DNA from: Anaeromyces robustus
Lineage: Eukaryota > Neocallimastigomycota > Neocallimastigomycetes > Neocallimastigales > Neocallimastigaceae
DNA length: 64,000 nt
Direction of reading: 5' to 3'
Assembly: GCA_002104895.1 (NCBI GenBank)
Contig: MCFG01000193.1
Location: 1-64,000 of the forward strand
Shown in pieces: positions 1 to 13,000 of the stretch; position 1 is the stretch's first letter; each line of letters starts with the position of its first letter. The notes beneath the pieces are model-generated. The model made no database searches, was not told the DNA's origin, and was given only the letters and a program-made list of their open reading frames with translations. The translations under genes and the position numbers were made by a program.

Positions 1-1519
1 TACCTTTTACCTTGCTGGTCAAATTATTCCAAAAACTAATTGTTATACGTATTTGGGAATTCCTTTTGATAGTGATTTATCTCTTAAACCGATAATTAAA
101 TCGACGAATAATAAAGTTAGGAAAGCGCTTTTTTCTGTTAGAGGATTTTTAATTAATCCTTATATGCCTATATCTTTCAAGAAATCAGTTTTTAATTCGG
201 TTGTTGTCAGTCAAGTATCATACGTTGCACCTTTACTTGGATCTAATAAAACTAGAACAAACGGTGCTCAAAGGCTAATTAATAAAGGACTCTCTTGGAT
301 TGCAGGTCTTAGGAAGCGCTCTTCCTTCATATCTTTATATAGTGTATCTAAAGATCTTAATATTCCTCCTCTTTCTGCCAAATGTGCCATTGCTCAAGAT
401 AAATGTTTTAAGAGATGGGCAGACTCTAATTGTATTATTTCCAAGTTAGTTACTATTATTCCGAAGATGAGAAAATACACATGGGCTAAAGAAAGCAGAA
501 CTTTATCAAAGAAACTTTCTAAAATTGGCTCTAGAGAAGATATTTTGACTTTTTATTGGAATAGAGATGTCAAAAAAGACTCCGTTAAAGCTGTTACCTA
601 TTGTGATAATCACCTTGAATTATCTCGTGATTATTTACATCTTGAACTTGAATACCCTAACTTGGCTTATGGCTTTAATTGGCTCCTCAAAATACGTAGT
701 GGTTATAAATTCAATAGTGAAATTGCTAAAGCCGCTAAACTTGTATCTGACTCTTGCCCTGATTACTGTCCTTGTTGTAAAGGCGGTAGTCAAACCTTCG
801 AACATTGGATTTTAGAATGCCCAACATTCGATCATTGGCGTTCTAAGTTATTTGGCAATCTTGAAACCATTTATTTCAATGATAATAGTAATATTAATAA
901 TGTTAGTAATAGTAATAGTACTAGCTTATCTACATATTTTCTATACAACTACTCTCAATTCATTAATAATTTAACTATCAACAACATTTTTTTTGGTTTT
1001 AATTACTTCAACAATTTCTCCTCCTTGGAGAATTCTTCACGAAATAGTACTTTCTTAGTTTCTAATAATTTTATTCATTATGTTAGTTTAACTTACAACT
1101 TAAATAATACTTTCAGTTATAGTATCAACAACAATAATAATAGTTTAAATAATAGTATTAATTATAATAATTTAGTTAGTAATGCTTCAAGTGGGGTAAA
1201 TTTTCATTCCAACTCGTTGGAATGGAGTAGGGTATATTATTTCCTTCTTGGTGGAAGAGTTAATCATTATAACTTGGGGAAAGAGGAGTGGAACAGTCTT
1301 TGTAAGGCGCAACTTAAACCTAGCACCTTTTCGGATGTTCCACTTTTGGTACGTACTTCCGCACTTTTACTTAGAATTATGCCTACTGTTAGTGGCCAGA
1401 TCTGGTCATTATTCAATAGGTATCCCAACAATCTAACCAAGAGCGTCGAAGCTGACAATTCAGTAGGACAAGACAGTAGGTCACACGCATCTAATAATGA
1501 TAATAACTTTCCAACTTGA
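1..1519 (+). mobile_element. 3' part of a LINE-type (non-LTR) retrotransposon ORF, reverse transcriptase C-terminus
   Basis: The frame is open from base 2 to a TGA at 1517-1519 and has no stop or intron, so the element begins outside the window and only its last ~505 codons are seen. The first residues include YLGIPFD, typical of the region just after the reverse-transcriptase palm in LINE ORF2 proteins. Next comes the 'thumb'-like segment with FNSVVVSQVSYVAPLLG. A zinc-finger of the zf-RVT kind follows near 740-830 (CPDYCPCC then H and C, CCHC spacing). After it lies an Asn/Ser-rich stretch coded at about 870-1190, and then a normal-composition tail. GC content is higher than in the surrounding spacer. 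The family assignment rests on motif recognition; the catalytic FxDD part is not in the window, so activity cannot be judged. Confidence 0.85.
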
Positions 1520-1711
1520 TTTAATTTAATAATATACACTATACCATATGAAGTAATTATAAATTATTACTATCTATTAAATAATAAATTATTATTCTTT
1601 ATTAGATTAAGTTTTAATATGTACAATTACTTTATAACATGTACTTTTTAAATTAAATTTAAATAAAGTTTTCATTATTTTATTGCCAAAAAAAAAAAAA
1701 AAAAAAAAAAA
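1520..1711 (+). mobile_element. LINE 3' untranslated tail and poly(A)
   Basis: About 165 bases of AT-rich sequence follow the stop codon and contain AATAAA at about 1661. They end in ATTGCC followed by an uninterrupted run of about 26 A residues (1686-1711). A 3' poly(A) tract directly after the 3' UTR is the mark of target-primed insertion, so this is probably the element's right-hand end. The target-site duplication cannot be tested because the left end is outside the window. Confidence 0.55.
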
Positions 1712-3184
1712 AGATTATTTTTCTTTTTTCTTTTTCTTTTTATATTATATATATATATATTGTTATTATTATAGTTAGAATTATTTATAAATTATTATAT
1801 TTATTAAATAAAAATGTTTAGTAGTTATTATATATATTAATGAAAGAACGTCCATATTGATTAATCTGGTAAAAAACAAAACATCATCAAAATTAAAAAA
1901 AAAAAAAAAAAAATTGTTTCTAATTTTCTAATAATAATCATAGTTTTTCTTTTTCTAAACTTTAAAATATTTGTTGTAGATTTTAATAAAAATTTATAAA
2001 TATAATTTTTATATATATAAATATTATTTCATTATAAAATAAAATAAAAAAAAAACAAAAAATATGAAATTTTATCTTTAAAAAAAAAAAAATAAAATAA
2101 AATAAAATATAAAAAAAGTTTGAAATTTTAATTAATTTTTTATTATTATTATTTTATTATTTTTATTTATTTTTTGTTTTTTTTTTTTTAATTAATATTT
2201 TAATAATTATTTTTTTTTTTTTTTTGATTTTTTATTTTATTTATTTATTTATTTTATTTATTTATTTATTTATTTATTTTATTTTATTTTATTTTATCTT
2301 ACTTTATCGTATTTTATTTATCTTAATATTTATATTTATATAGTATAATAATTTAATAATAATGATTTTTTATATTTATAAATTTATCAAAATATTAAAT
2401 TTATTAGACTATTATTATTATTATTATTATTTTTTTTTTTTTTTTTTTTTTTTTAAAGTTTTTTTATAATTGTTTTTATCTTTTTCATTTCTTTTAACTT
2501 TGTTTTTTTTGATTAATTTTTTCTATTTCATTATTTCTTAATTTTCTTTTATATCTTTTATTCTATTTTCTTAATAATATTATGATTTTATGTTGTTATT
2601 TTTTAAAAATTAAAGAAAAAAAAAAAATTAAATAATTAATTAATTTTGGTATATATAGAAAAAAAAAAATAATATTAATATTATTATTATTATTATTATT
2701 TTCTATTATTATTATCATCCTATTTTTATATTGAAGTATTATTAAATTATTATTATTATTATTATTTATGTTTAATATATATATTTTTTTGTTTGTTTGT
2801 TTTTTTGGATTGGGTTAAAACATTTATATAAATTATATATGAATAAAATCATATTTGTTATATAGATTTTTATCTCTCGATCAAGTATTTAAAATAAATT
2901 ATATAAATCAATAAAATAAAATGATAGAAATATATATAATAATAATAATTTATTATATATATTCTTTTTCTATTCTTTCATTTTATTTATTCAGTATATA
3001 ATTTTTTATTTTTATTTTTAATTTTTAATTTTTAATATTTTTTTTTATACTTATTTGATTTCATTCATATATTTTTACTTATTCTCTATTCTTTTTTTTT
3101 TTTTCTTTTATTATTATTCCTTTTTTTATTCTTTCTTTATTCTTTTTGATTATTATCATTATTATTGATGGATGGATTTTTTAT
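1712..3184. other. AT-rich spacer, no gene seen
   Basis: Homopolymer A and T runs, (ATT)n and (TTTA)n tracts. No open frame with protein-like composition and no RNA gene are visible. Confidence 0.7.
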
Positions 3185-3859
3185 TCATTCATTTTTTTTT
3201 AAATCTTCTGAATTATTATTAGTATTATTAATTAATGGTTCTTTTTCTTCTTCTTCTTCTTCTTTTTTATTATTATCTTCTTTTTTTACATTTTCATCCT
3301 TAACTATTTTTCTATGTTTTTTATAAGGATTAATCTTTAAAATTTCAATTTGTTTTTGATAAAGGAATTTTTCAAGACCTAATGGTTTTAATATTATAAA
3401 AGTGATTAAAAACATAATAATAACAAAGAAATAAAAACTTTTCCAAAGTTTTAAACTTTCATCAATAGTAAGAAGAATAAATGGAGCAAAAGAAAAGTTC
3501 ATAATATTTTGAGAAACAATAACTCCAGCTATATCATATATTGGTTTAAATTTATGAAGGGAAGAATGTTTTTCATGAATAAATGGGGATACGGATTTAC
3601 GGAAACTTTTAACAATTGGATTATAGGTAGCTATTGAAATAAAAGATAAGAAATAACCTGGATAAGTACCATGCCAAATAGCAGAAGTAATATCAACGGC
3701 ATAAACACCAATAATTGAACTAGTAGTTCCTAAATGACTATTAATTCTATCATATATACAATGACGTAACCAAAGAGTAGTTCTAACATTCCATTTTAAA
3801 ATTAAACGATTAATATTTTCAGATAATTCTAAATTAACATTAGCATTTTCAATACCATT

Positions 3860-3895
<36 letters not shown>

Positions 3896-4894
3896 TATAT
3901 AAATAATTTTAAAAAAAAATAATAATAATAATAATATATATATAATATATATACATATAAATTTATATACAAATTAATATATATAAATTAATAATAAAAA
4001 AGAAAAGATTGAGATACAAATTAAAATATATATATATATAAATATTTATATTATATTTACCATAATGGCTTATTATCTTTTGAAACACCATTATAACCAA
4101 TACCAATTAAATTATAGGAAGCTTCAGCAAGAGTCCAAGCAGTATAGAATTTAAAACGACAACCAATAGAAGTTATATTTAAATATAAAAGTCTTTATAT
4201 ATATATATAACAATAATATATAAAAAAATTAATATAAATCATAATTTTATTTGAATTTTATAATATAAATATTTTATATATTTAAAATGATATATAAAAT
4301 ATATAAAATATATAAATATATAAATATATAAAATATATAAATATATAAATATATAAAATATATAAATATATAAATATATAATCTTTTTTAAATACCTGTA
4401 AAGGAATGGTTTAGCTAAACCTTCTTCAGAAATAAGGTAACGATAATTGAATCCACCTAAAGATGTATAAACTACAGTATAAAATAATCCTAAAGCAATC
4501 TTTTTTTTAGTAGCTTCAAATTGTCCTTCTTTATTTTCTTTTTCGGTATACTAATTTTTTTTTTTTTTTTTTTTTTTAACATTTATAAAATAATAATGAT
4601 ATATAAATTTTAGAAAATAAAATAGTAATAATAATAATAATAATTAAAATAATATTTATAACCAAAGTAATAATAATAATAATTATAATAATAATATTTA
4701 TAATCAAAGTAATAATAATAATAATTATAATAATAATATTTATAATCAAAGTAATAATAATAATAATAATAATAAATAATAATAATAATAGATAATAATA
4801 ATAATAATAATAATAATAATAGATAATAATAGATAATAATAATAATAATAATAGATAATAGATAATAGATAATAATAATTATAATAATAATTAT

Positions 4895-4930
<36 letters not shown>

Positions 4931-6011
4931 TACCTTTCTATTTAAAATTTCTTCAAATTCATAATAATCACATGCTGGACCAGTAAAGAAGCCTGGGAAG
5001 AATAAACAATAAGATAAAAATTTAAGTAAAGATGGTTCTTCTTTAATACATGCTTTCTTTTGATAATCGTTTAATAATTCCTATATTAGTAAATCATATA
5101 ATGTCATTTTATATTTTTAAAATTATATATGAATATATTATTTCAAAGAATAAATTACATAATAGATATTTTTAGAAAAGTATTTATATATATATATAAT
5201 TTATATAATTAATTAATTATATGAATTTCCTTTTTTAAATAAATATTTAAGCTATGTCATTGTCAATTATTTTTATTCTTTATTTTTATTAAATTAAAAA
5301 AAAAAAAAAAAGAAAAGAAAAATACATTTTCAGATTTTGTTCCATCATAACGTCCCCAAGCATATAAAGTTAATTTAATAATTAAACACATAAATGGTGA
5401 AGTAAAATCAAATTTTTCAACTGGTTCAAATTGTCTATGAATATGACTAAAATATTTTTATTGTTATTATTGTTATTATTGTTGTTATTATTATTGTTGT
5501 TGTTGTTGTTGTTGTTATTGTTATTATATTAAATAAATATATAAATAAATAATTAATATGATATATATTATTATTAGAAATGATTTTTGAATTTTTTATA
5601 ATTTTTAATTTATATTATTTAAATATGTATAGTAATAAATTAAATTATAAAAAGTATTTAATATATATACCAGAATAATAAATGAATAATATTAATAACA
5701 AAAACGACAATGGAAAGTTTCAAAGAAGGTTTGAATATGTAAACTAATCCATAAGTAATGAAAATAGATAATAAAATATTCGTAATACCAAACCAATCTA
5801 AATAAACCCACATAAGGAATAAAGTTATACTACTAATAAAAATACAACGATATAATTTTTGTTGATGCTCAGGTATTTTTGTATTATTAGCAATATATGC
5901 AAATAATTTGTTATAAACAATATCAATTGGTAAAGCAATGAAAAGTGAAATAAATGCATCACAGGCATCTATTGGAACACCTGTTATTTTATGAACAATT
6001 TTTGATAACAT
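3185..6011 (-). CDS. ALE1: MBOAT-family lysophospholipid acyltransferase (Ale1/LPCAT type)
   Basis: Six exons (6011-5671, 5446-5326, 5080-4934, 4550-4396, 4192-4061, 3860-3185) join to 523 codons. The family moves acyl chains from acyl-CoA onto lysophospholipids in the ER membrane (Lands cycle). Hydrophobic segments run through exon 1, and FPGFFTGPACDYYEF in exon 3 matches the conserved LTGPxFDYxDF region of yeast Ale1. The MBOAT active-site pair is present: Asn about residue 323 in KWNVRTTLWLR and His about 362 in AIWHGTYPGYF. The tail is Lys/Glu/Asn-rich and ends in KKNE, a KKxx dilysine ER-retrieval signal like the one in yeast Ale1. The start is the first ATG before the hydrophobic N-terminus. 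Acyl preference cannot be read from sequence. Introns 4 and 5 end in AAG instead of TAG. Confidence 0.88.
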
Positions 6012-7849
6012 ATTTTTCTTTCTTCTTTTTTTTTTAAAAAAATATTCCTAATAAATATATAATTATGTTTATGTATATATTAATTTGTTTTTTTATTTTT
6101 TTTTTTTTTATTCTATTTTATTATATATTTCTTTTAATTTTTGATAAAATAATAATAATAATAATAATATACAATTTTTAAAAAAAAAAACTTTTTTAAT
6201 ATTTTAATATTATAAATTAATTTTTATTTACACATATATAAATAATTGTTTTTTTCTTTACTTTTTTTGTTTTGTTTTGTTTTTTATTTTTCGTTTTCTT
6301 TTCTCTTTTTTTTTTTATGTTTTTTTTTTTTATTATTATTAAAATATTAAATTTGTATATATATTTTTTTGTTTTCTTTTTATACAATTATTTAATATTT
6401 ATTTTTATTTTATTTTAAATTATATTTTGTTTTTATTTACTTTTCAGATATGTTTAATATTAATTTAATTTTTACTTCAATATTTTTTTCTTTCAATTTT
6501 TTTATTAAATGTTTTGTTTTTTATTTTTTTTTTTTTAGTACTTTTTTTTTTTTTAAAGAAAAAAAAGTTGACCTTTATTTTTTATGTCGTTATATTATGT
6601 TATGATATTATATTACAATATATATTTTATTATTTATATTATTATATTACAATATATAAATATTATTGTTATATTTATTTATATATATTTTCTTTCTATA
6701 CACTTAACATAACATAAATGTGGATAATTTTAAATAATAATAATTATAATCATAACAGTATGATAATAATAATAAGTATAATAATAATTAAAAAATAAAA
6801 TAAAATAAAATAAAATAAAATAAAATCAGTAAATACGTAATATTAATTTAATATTAAATATTTGTTGATGTACAAATAAAATTATTAAATCTTATATATT
6901 ATTATTTATTACAAATATATATTATTATATTATTATGATTACTATAAAATTTTTTTAATATGAATCTTTAATTATTGTTTTATTATTAAATAATTTTATT
7001 ATTATAAATATTTTATAGAATAATATATTACATAATATATTATTTATTTTATTATTTAATTAAAAATTTCTCCAGTTTTTTTTTTTTTTTTTTTTTTAAC
7101 TATGATTATGAAATCATATGATTAGATCTTATAAAAAAAAAATATTTAAAAAATATTATAATAAACTGTATTTTAGGTTATATATATTTCTTAATAATAT
7201 GTACAATAATATATTATATTTTCCTCAATTACGAAATACTCAATGAACTCATTTAGTTGTTTCATTACATTACACAAAAACTAAATACTTTAAATAAAAA
7301 AAATAGCAAAAAGAACAAAAAATATGAAAAGTAACAAAATAAAAATAATAAAAAATTATTAATATATAAAAAAAGAATAGGTAAAGAAGTAAAGGAAAAT
7401 ATATACCATTTGAAAAAAAAAAATTGACTATTTCTATTTATTAAATATTATGAATAATGAATAATCCATAGATATATATTATTCAAATAGAAATAGTTGC
7501 AATAAAGAAGAAATAAGAAGATAAATTGAAAATAAAAATTGAAAAAAAAAAAAAAAAATAGATAGATTGATAATGAATAGTATTGATTGAACGAAATAGT
7601 ATTAAACGTTGAAAAAGATTTAATCATATAATTTTTATGCAATAATTAGGTTCTATGAATAAATTTTGGATTAAGAGAAGATATGTGGTCATATAAAATT
7701 AATTTTTAATTTATATATAATATACATAGAAAGAAAAAAAAAAGATAATATATAATTATAAAATTTATAAAGTATAATTATTAATTATATATAAAGATTT
7801 AAAAATTATATATAAAAATTTAAAAAATCTATATATTTTGAAATAAATA
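6012..7849. other. AT-rich spacer upstream of the acyltransferase
   Basis: Poly-T/poly-A runs, (AAT)n and (AAAAT)n short arrays. Short open frames here (for example 6514-6717) are built of Phe/Tyr/Ile/Leu only and look like chance. The acyltransferase promoter should lie just above 6011, but no specific motif can be supported. Confidence 0.6.
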
Positions 7850-8070
7850 TATTTTTATTAAATAATTGATTATAAATTTCTTCATATTTATATATTAGTT
7901 TTAAATAATTGTTTATATATTTTTTATATTTATATATTTTTATTAAATAATTGTTTATATATTTCTTTATATTTATATATTTTTATTAAATAATTGTTTA
8001 TATATTTCTTTATATTTATATATTTTTATTAAATAATTGTTTATATACTTCTTTATATTTATATATAAGT
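7850..8070. repeat. 43-bp tandem repeat, about five copies
   Basis: TATTAAATAATTG recurs at 7941, 7984 and 8027 with an exact 43-base period. Two more diverged copies lie at about 7856 and 7898. The unit is T-rich with TTTATATATTTCTTTATATT in its middle. No open frame crosses it. Confidence 0.75.
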
Positions 8071-8396
8071 TTTAAAAAATGGATTATTAATTAACTTATA
8101 TATAGATGATTACAATTTTTTCCATAGGTTTAATATTCTCAATTTTTGTTGTTAATAGTTCATATGAATGCGATGAGGTAAAGATATATTGCTATTAACC
8201 AGTATAAACCTTAGATATTTAAGAAAATGCTACTAATTTTTTTTAACTGCTTTTCATCTTTATCATTATTTTCTGGTGCTTCTAAAGCAGTGATAGTTTT
8301 TGATTTTTATATATTATTAATTATTTTTATATGTATTATTATTTAGTGAAAGTTTAATATCATAATTTATATTTTTTTTTCTTTTTTAATGAAAAC

Positions 8397-8698
8397 AGCA
8401 TCTTGATGGTAAATATTATCAAAAATAATGAAAGAATTACTAACAGAATAAAATTCATTAATCATTAAATGGAATGAAACATTTGAATTTTGAGATATAT
8501 GATATTGTTTCGGTTTCTAAAGGTTGGATTAATTATTTTTTTTTGTAATAATATAACTTTCATTTTAAATGAATAAGTAAAGTCAAGAGAAAGTAAATGA
8601 ATTCTTTTATTAAAACAATTATTATAGAAAGTTAATTCATATTTTCTCCAATGACATTCATAATTAAAAGTGGTGAAATGATAAAACGATTTTTTTAA
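8397..8698 (-). pseudogene. Two orphan coding-like exons, probable gene remnant
   Basis: On the minus strand, 8698-8558 (47 codons) and 8516-8397 (40 codons) are open, have protein-like composition and are joined in phase by a 41-base GT...TTTAG intron. The first starts right after a TTTCAG acceptor-like site. Readable stretches include FNYECHWRKYELTFYNN and NEFYSVSNSFIIFDNIYHQD. Cys, His, Trp, Asp and Glu are well represented, unlike the Phe/Tyr/Ile-only frames of the surrounding spacer. No intact upstream exon or start is found: the frame above 8700 is broken by stops. Downstream, 8281-8190 reads EAPENNDKDEKQ and ends in a stop, but no in-frame splice reaches it. I do not recognise the family. 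It could be a decayed gene or part of a gene whose other exons I cannot place. Confidence 0.35.
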
Positions 8699-9373
8699 CT
8701 GAAACTAACCCTTCTAAATTATTTCTAACCTCAATAATTTGCTATTTATAACCTTTAATATACCTGTACTTAATAATCGTAATTATAACTTTACTCTTGT
8801 AAATTTTCATAATCATTAGTATTTTTTATTTTATAAATATATATATATATTAGTTTTATTATTTAGATTTCTAATAGAAATTTTTAAATGAAAATATATA
8901 AATATTAAAAAAATAAAATTCAATATATAAAGAATTTATTGTTAATATTCGTATAAATTAATAAAAACAAATAAAATAAAAAACTAAAAATAAAAATATA
9001 AAGTAAAAATAATTAATATTTATATCTTTATATATAAATGTGATTTAAATATTCACAGTTTCAATATCAATTAATATAGTGAAAACATTAGACTGAATGA
9101 AAATAGAAAACTACAGTTTTTCATTTTTAACTCATTATTATCACTTATTATTTATCACTTAAATATCACAAATAAATAACTAGAAAAAAGTTAATAAAAT
9201 TCTTTCTAATTCTATATTAATAATATTCTTTGTCTATTTAATTAATTATTATTTATATATTTATTATATTTATTTTGGTTGTTACAACATTATTATAAGT
9301 TTATTATTTGTTATATATATTAAATATATTTATATTAAAAATATAATTTAAATAATTAAAATTACATAGTAAA

Positions 9374-9409
<36 letters not shown>

Positions 9410-9723
9410 TATAAGAATAGGAATAAGAATAAGAATAATAACAAGAATATAAGAATATAAAAAAAAATGCTACAGAATTTATTATTTATTTTTCTTTCTG
9501 AGAGATATAGCCTAAAATTTATTATTAAGATCTACATTTATATTATGTATGTAAAAAAAAATTTATGGCTAAACCTTTTTTATAATTTTTTGATAATATC
9601 ATTAATTTATGTATAATCATTTGATTTTTATTAATATATATTAGTATATACTATAAAAATTTTTTATTATGATTAAACATATTGATAGTTAATATATTAT
9701 TCTAACTTTTTATTTATTTGTTG

Positions 9724-9768
<45 letters not shown>

Positions 9769-10030
9769 TTTTTATCAAAAAGTTATAATTTCAATATAGT
9801 TAATATATTCAAAATTTATTAATAATATAATATATCATAATACATCAAAGGCAATATTTTAATATAATCATAGTGATTCTTTTTTTTTTATTTTTGTTTT
9901 TTTTCTGAAATAAAAATCAAAAAAGAAAAAAAAAAAAAAAAAGGAAAAAAAAAAAGAAAAAAGAAAAAAAGAAAAATAATTTATACAAAATTTGTAACAT
10001 TATTATTATTTATATCAATAATATTTCAAC
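8699..10030. other. AT-rich spacer upstream of NUP155
   Basis: Contains an (AAT)n tract at about 9380-9410, a poly-T run of about 40 bases at 9728-9766 and poly-A runs before the next gene. No gene seen. Confidence 0.6.
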
Positions 10031-13000
10031 ATGAATTCACTACCAACATCATTGGAATTATTAAAAAATTCTTGTACACATATAGATAATGCAATAACTA
10101 AAGATTTAAAGTTAGCTCATAAATCATCTGAAAGTATTTTAAGTATGTGTAGAATCCATTTATAAAACTAATAAATATTTTTTTTTTTTAACTTTATACT
10201 TTATCTTCATAAATGTATAATTATTTATATTATTACATATATAGTAATATGTAATAATACATATGTATTATATCCAATTCAGTTTTTTTTATAATTTAAT
10301 AAATTTTAAATGTTATTATATATAAATATATTAATTTATTAAAATAATATTTATAAAATCATTGATATATTTATTATTAGCCAATCCACCAGATTCATAT
10401 TTTGGTGATAGACAAATTATATATAAAAAGCGTACTATAACTCTTCCTGATGCGCTTTTTGAACAATATGATTGTAATTATAAAGAAATTATTATATATA
10501 TAATAATTTTTATTGAATTATTTATATAGTATAATTTTAAAATTAATAATAAAATCATTTTTTTTTTATTTGTATATAAAGCACTTCAATGTAAATGTTT
10601 TATGGGTTTATTCCCAGAAATTAATAGAGCTTGGATTACTATAGATCATAGGTTATTTTTATGGAATTTTGAAGATGGGTATGTTTTTATAAATAAAAAA
10701 AAAGTTTAAAATATATTTTATGATTATTTTCTTTATGTTTTAATGTATATAAAATTTTTTTCCCCAATCTTTATTAGATCTGATTTTTATGTATTTGAAG
10801 GACAAGAACAAGTTATCGTTAGTGTTGGATTAGTAAAACCTATACCAGGTAAATGAATAAATATATAATTTTTAATATCGTGATTGTGATTATATTGAAA
10901 GTTAATTTCGTAAATTAATATTAAATATTTATATTTATATATATATAAAAGGTGTTTTTGTTGATGGTATAGAATACATTATTTTATTAGCAACACCGAT
11001 AGAAATCATTTTCTTAGGTGTTGCTTTTGATAAACCACATAATCCAAGAAGTGAATTAACTTTATATTTAACACATATGAGTATTCCATCTGATAATGTT
11101 AGTATGACTTCAATTATTGGAACTTCAAATGGTAGAATATTTATGTGTGGTAATAATGGTCATATTTATGAACTTCAATATCAAGTAAATATTTGAAATT
11201 TAAAAATAATAATTATATTTATTATCATAAAAAAATTTTTTTTTAAATAAGATGTATTTATTATTTAATAATTTACAAAATGTGTAAATTTCATTTTAAT
11301 AATTTTACTTTATTATAGGCTGCTGATGGATGGTTTACAAGAAAATGTAGAAAAATTAATAGATCATCAAATGCTTATACAAATTTAATTCCAACATTCT
11401 TAAAATTAAATCAAGATGGTAAAGTATTATTTAAATCTTAAAAATATCTCTTTAATTATTATTATAAATAATTAATATATATATCTTTTCCTTTTATCTT
11501 TTTATAAAAAAATATCAATAAATTATCTCTATTTTTTTGTATAAAGAACGTATAATAAGTATTGCTGTTGATGAAATTCGTCATTTATTATATACTTTAA
11601 CTAATAAATCAAATATTGAAGTAAATATTATTATTAATATTCTTTGTATATATTTATATAAAATATTATTGGATATGATAAAAAATGGTTATTTATTTAT
11701 TTATTTATTTATTTATTTGTTTGTTTATTAATATATATTGAATTGAATATATAGGTTATTTATTTGGGTGAAAATATGAATGATTTCCAAAGATTATTTA
11801 AATTAACAGATTTATGTAGACAAACTTCAGATATATCTTCAGAATTTGTTGATCCAAAAAATTTCCAAATTATTTCAATACATACTATATTACCACTTGA
11901 ATCAAAAGTTTTAAATTTAGTTGCCGTTACTTCAACTGGTAATTTTTATTTATTTATTTGTATTTAATTATTTATTTAAGTATTAAATTCTTTTAATATA
12001 TAAAAGTCAATATAAAATATTAAATATGATTTATAATTTTTATTTTTATTTTATCTATATTTCTTTTAATATATATATATATATATATATATTTTAATTC
12101 ATAGGTTTAAGATTATATTTTTCAGGGTCATCACCTGTTCAATCATATATGCCATTCCGTAATAGAGTCAACGCACCACCAGATAATTTTAGATTAATAC
12201 ATGTTAGACCACCACCAATTATAAATCAAGAACAAAGTAATGGATATTTCCCAAGAATTAGCAATCCACAAATGTCTATTCATATTGCTGATTACTCAGG
12301 TGGTGTATTCCTTGCAAGTAATGCAGTTAGTGAAGAAATGGATGTTTTAATAGGAATGGCTCCATATATGCCATCAGTTATTCATGTAATTAAAATAATT
12401 TTTTTTTATTAATTTGTTTATATTTTAAAATTAATTTAAAGTATATTGTTATTAATATTGTCATTTTTATTTGATATATATATATAAATATATATATTTT
12501 ACATTATTAATTTCTTTATCGAAATTTATTATTTATATCATATCATATATATTATTATTATATATATCTTTATTTTTTTATTACATTTCTTATTATATTT
12601 TATTTTAAAAAAAAAAAAAATCAAATCAAACAAATACAATATTATTTTTGGACGAAAATCAATCAAATTATATGAATCAATTTACAAAAAAAAAAAAAAA
12701 AAAAAAAAAAAATTAAACATATTTTATTTTTAATTTTATAATTAATAAATATATATAAACATTTATATATGAAATATCAAAATTTATATATGAATAACAA
12801 TATTTATTGAATATCAATTTCTATATAATTAATTATAAATAAATCATTTGACAGGAACAAGGATTTTCTGAATTAGTATCAACAATTCCAATTGAAGGTA
12901 AAACATGGGCTATTGCAGAAGTTCCAAACTCATTTACTTCAAAACTTTTAGATAATAAAAATAATGATGATGTAGATTTAATATGTAATGAATTAGTTAG

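Noticed and set aside
6514-6717. 67-codon Phe/Tyr/Ile-rich frame
   Set aside because: Composition equals that of AT-rich spacer; no charged or conserved residues and no start context.
7448-7642. 64-codon minus-strand frame starting MHKNYMIKSF
   Set aside because: Only its first ~20 codons look protein-like; it then enters a poly-Phe run over poly-A sequence with no splice partner.
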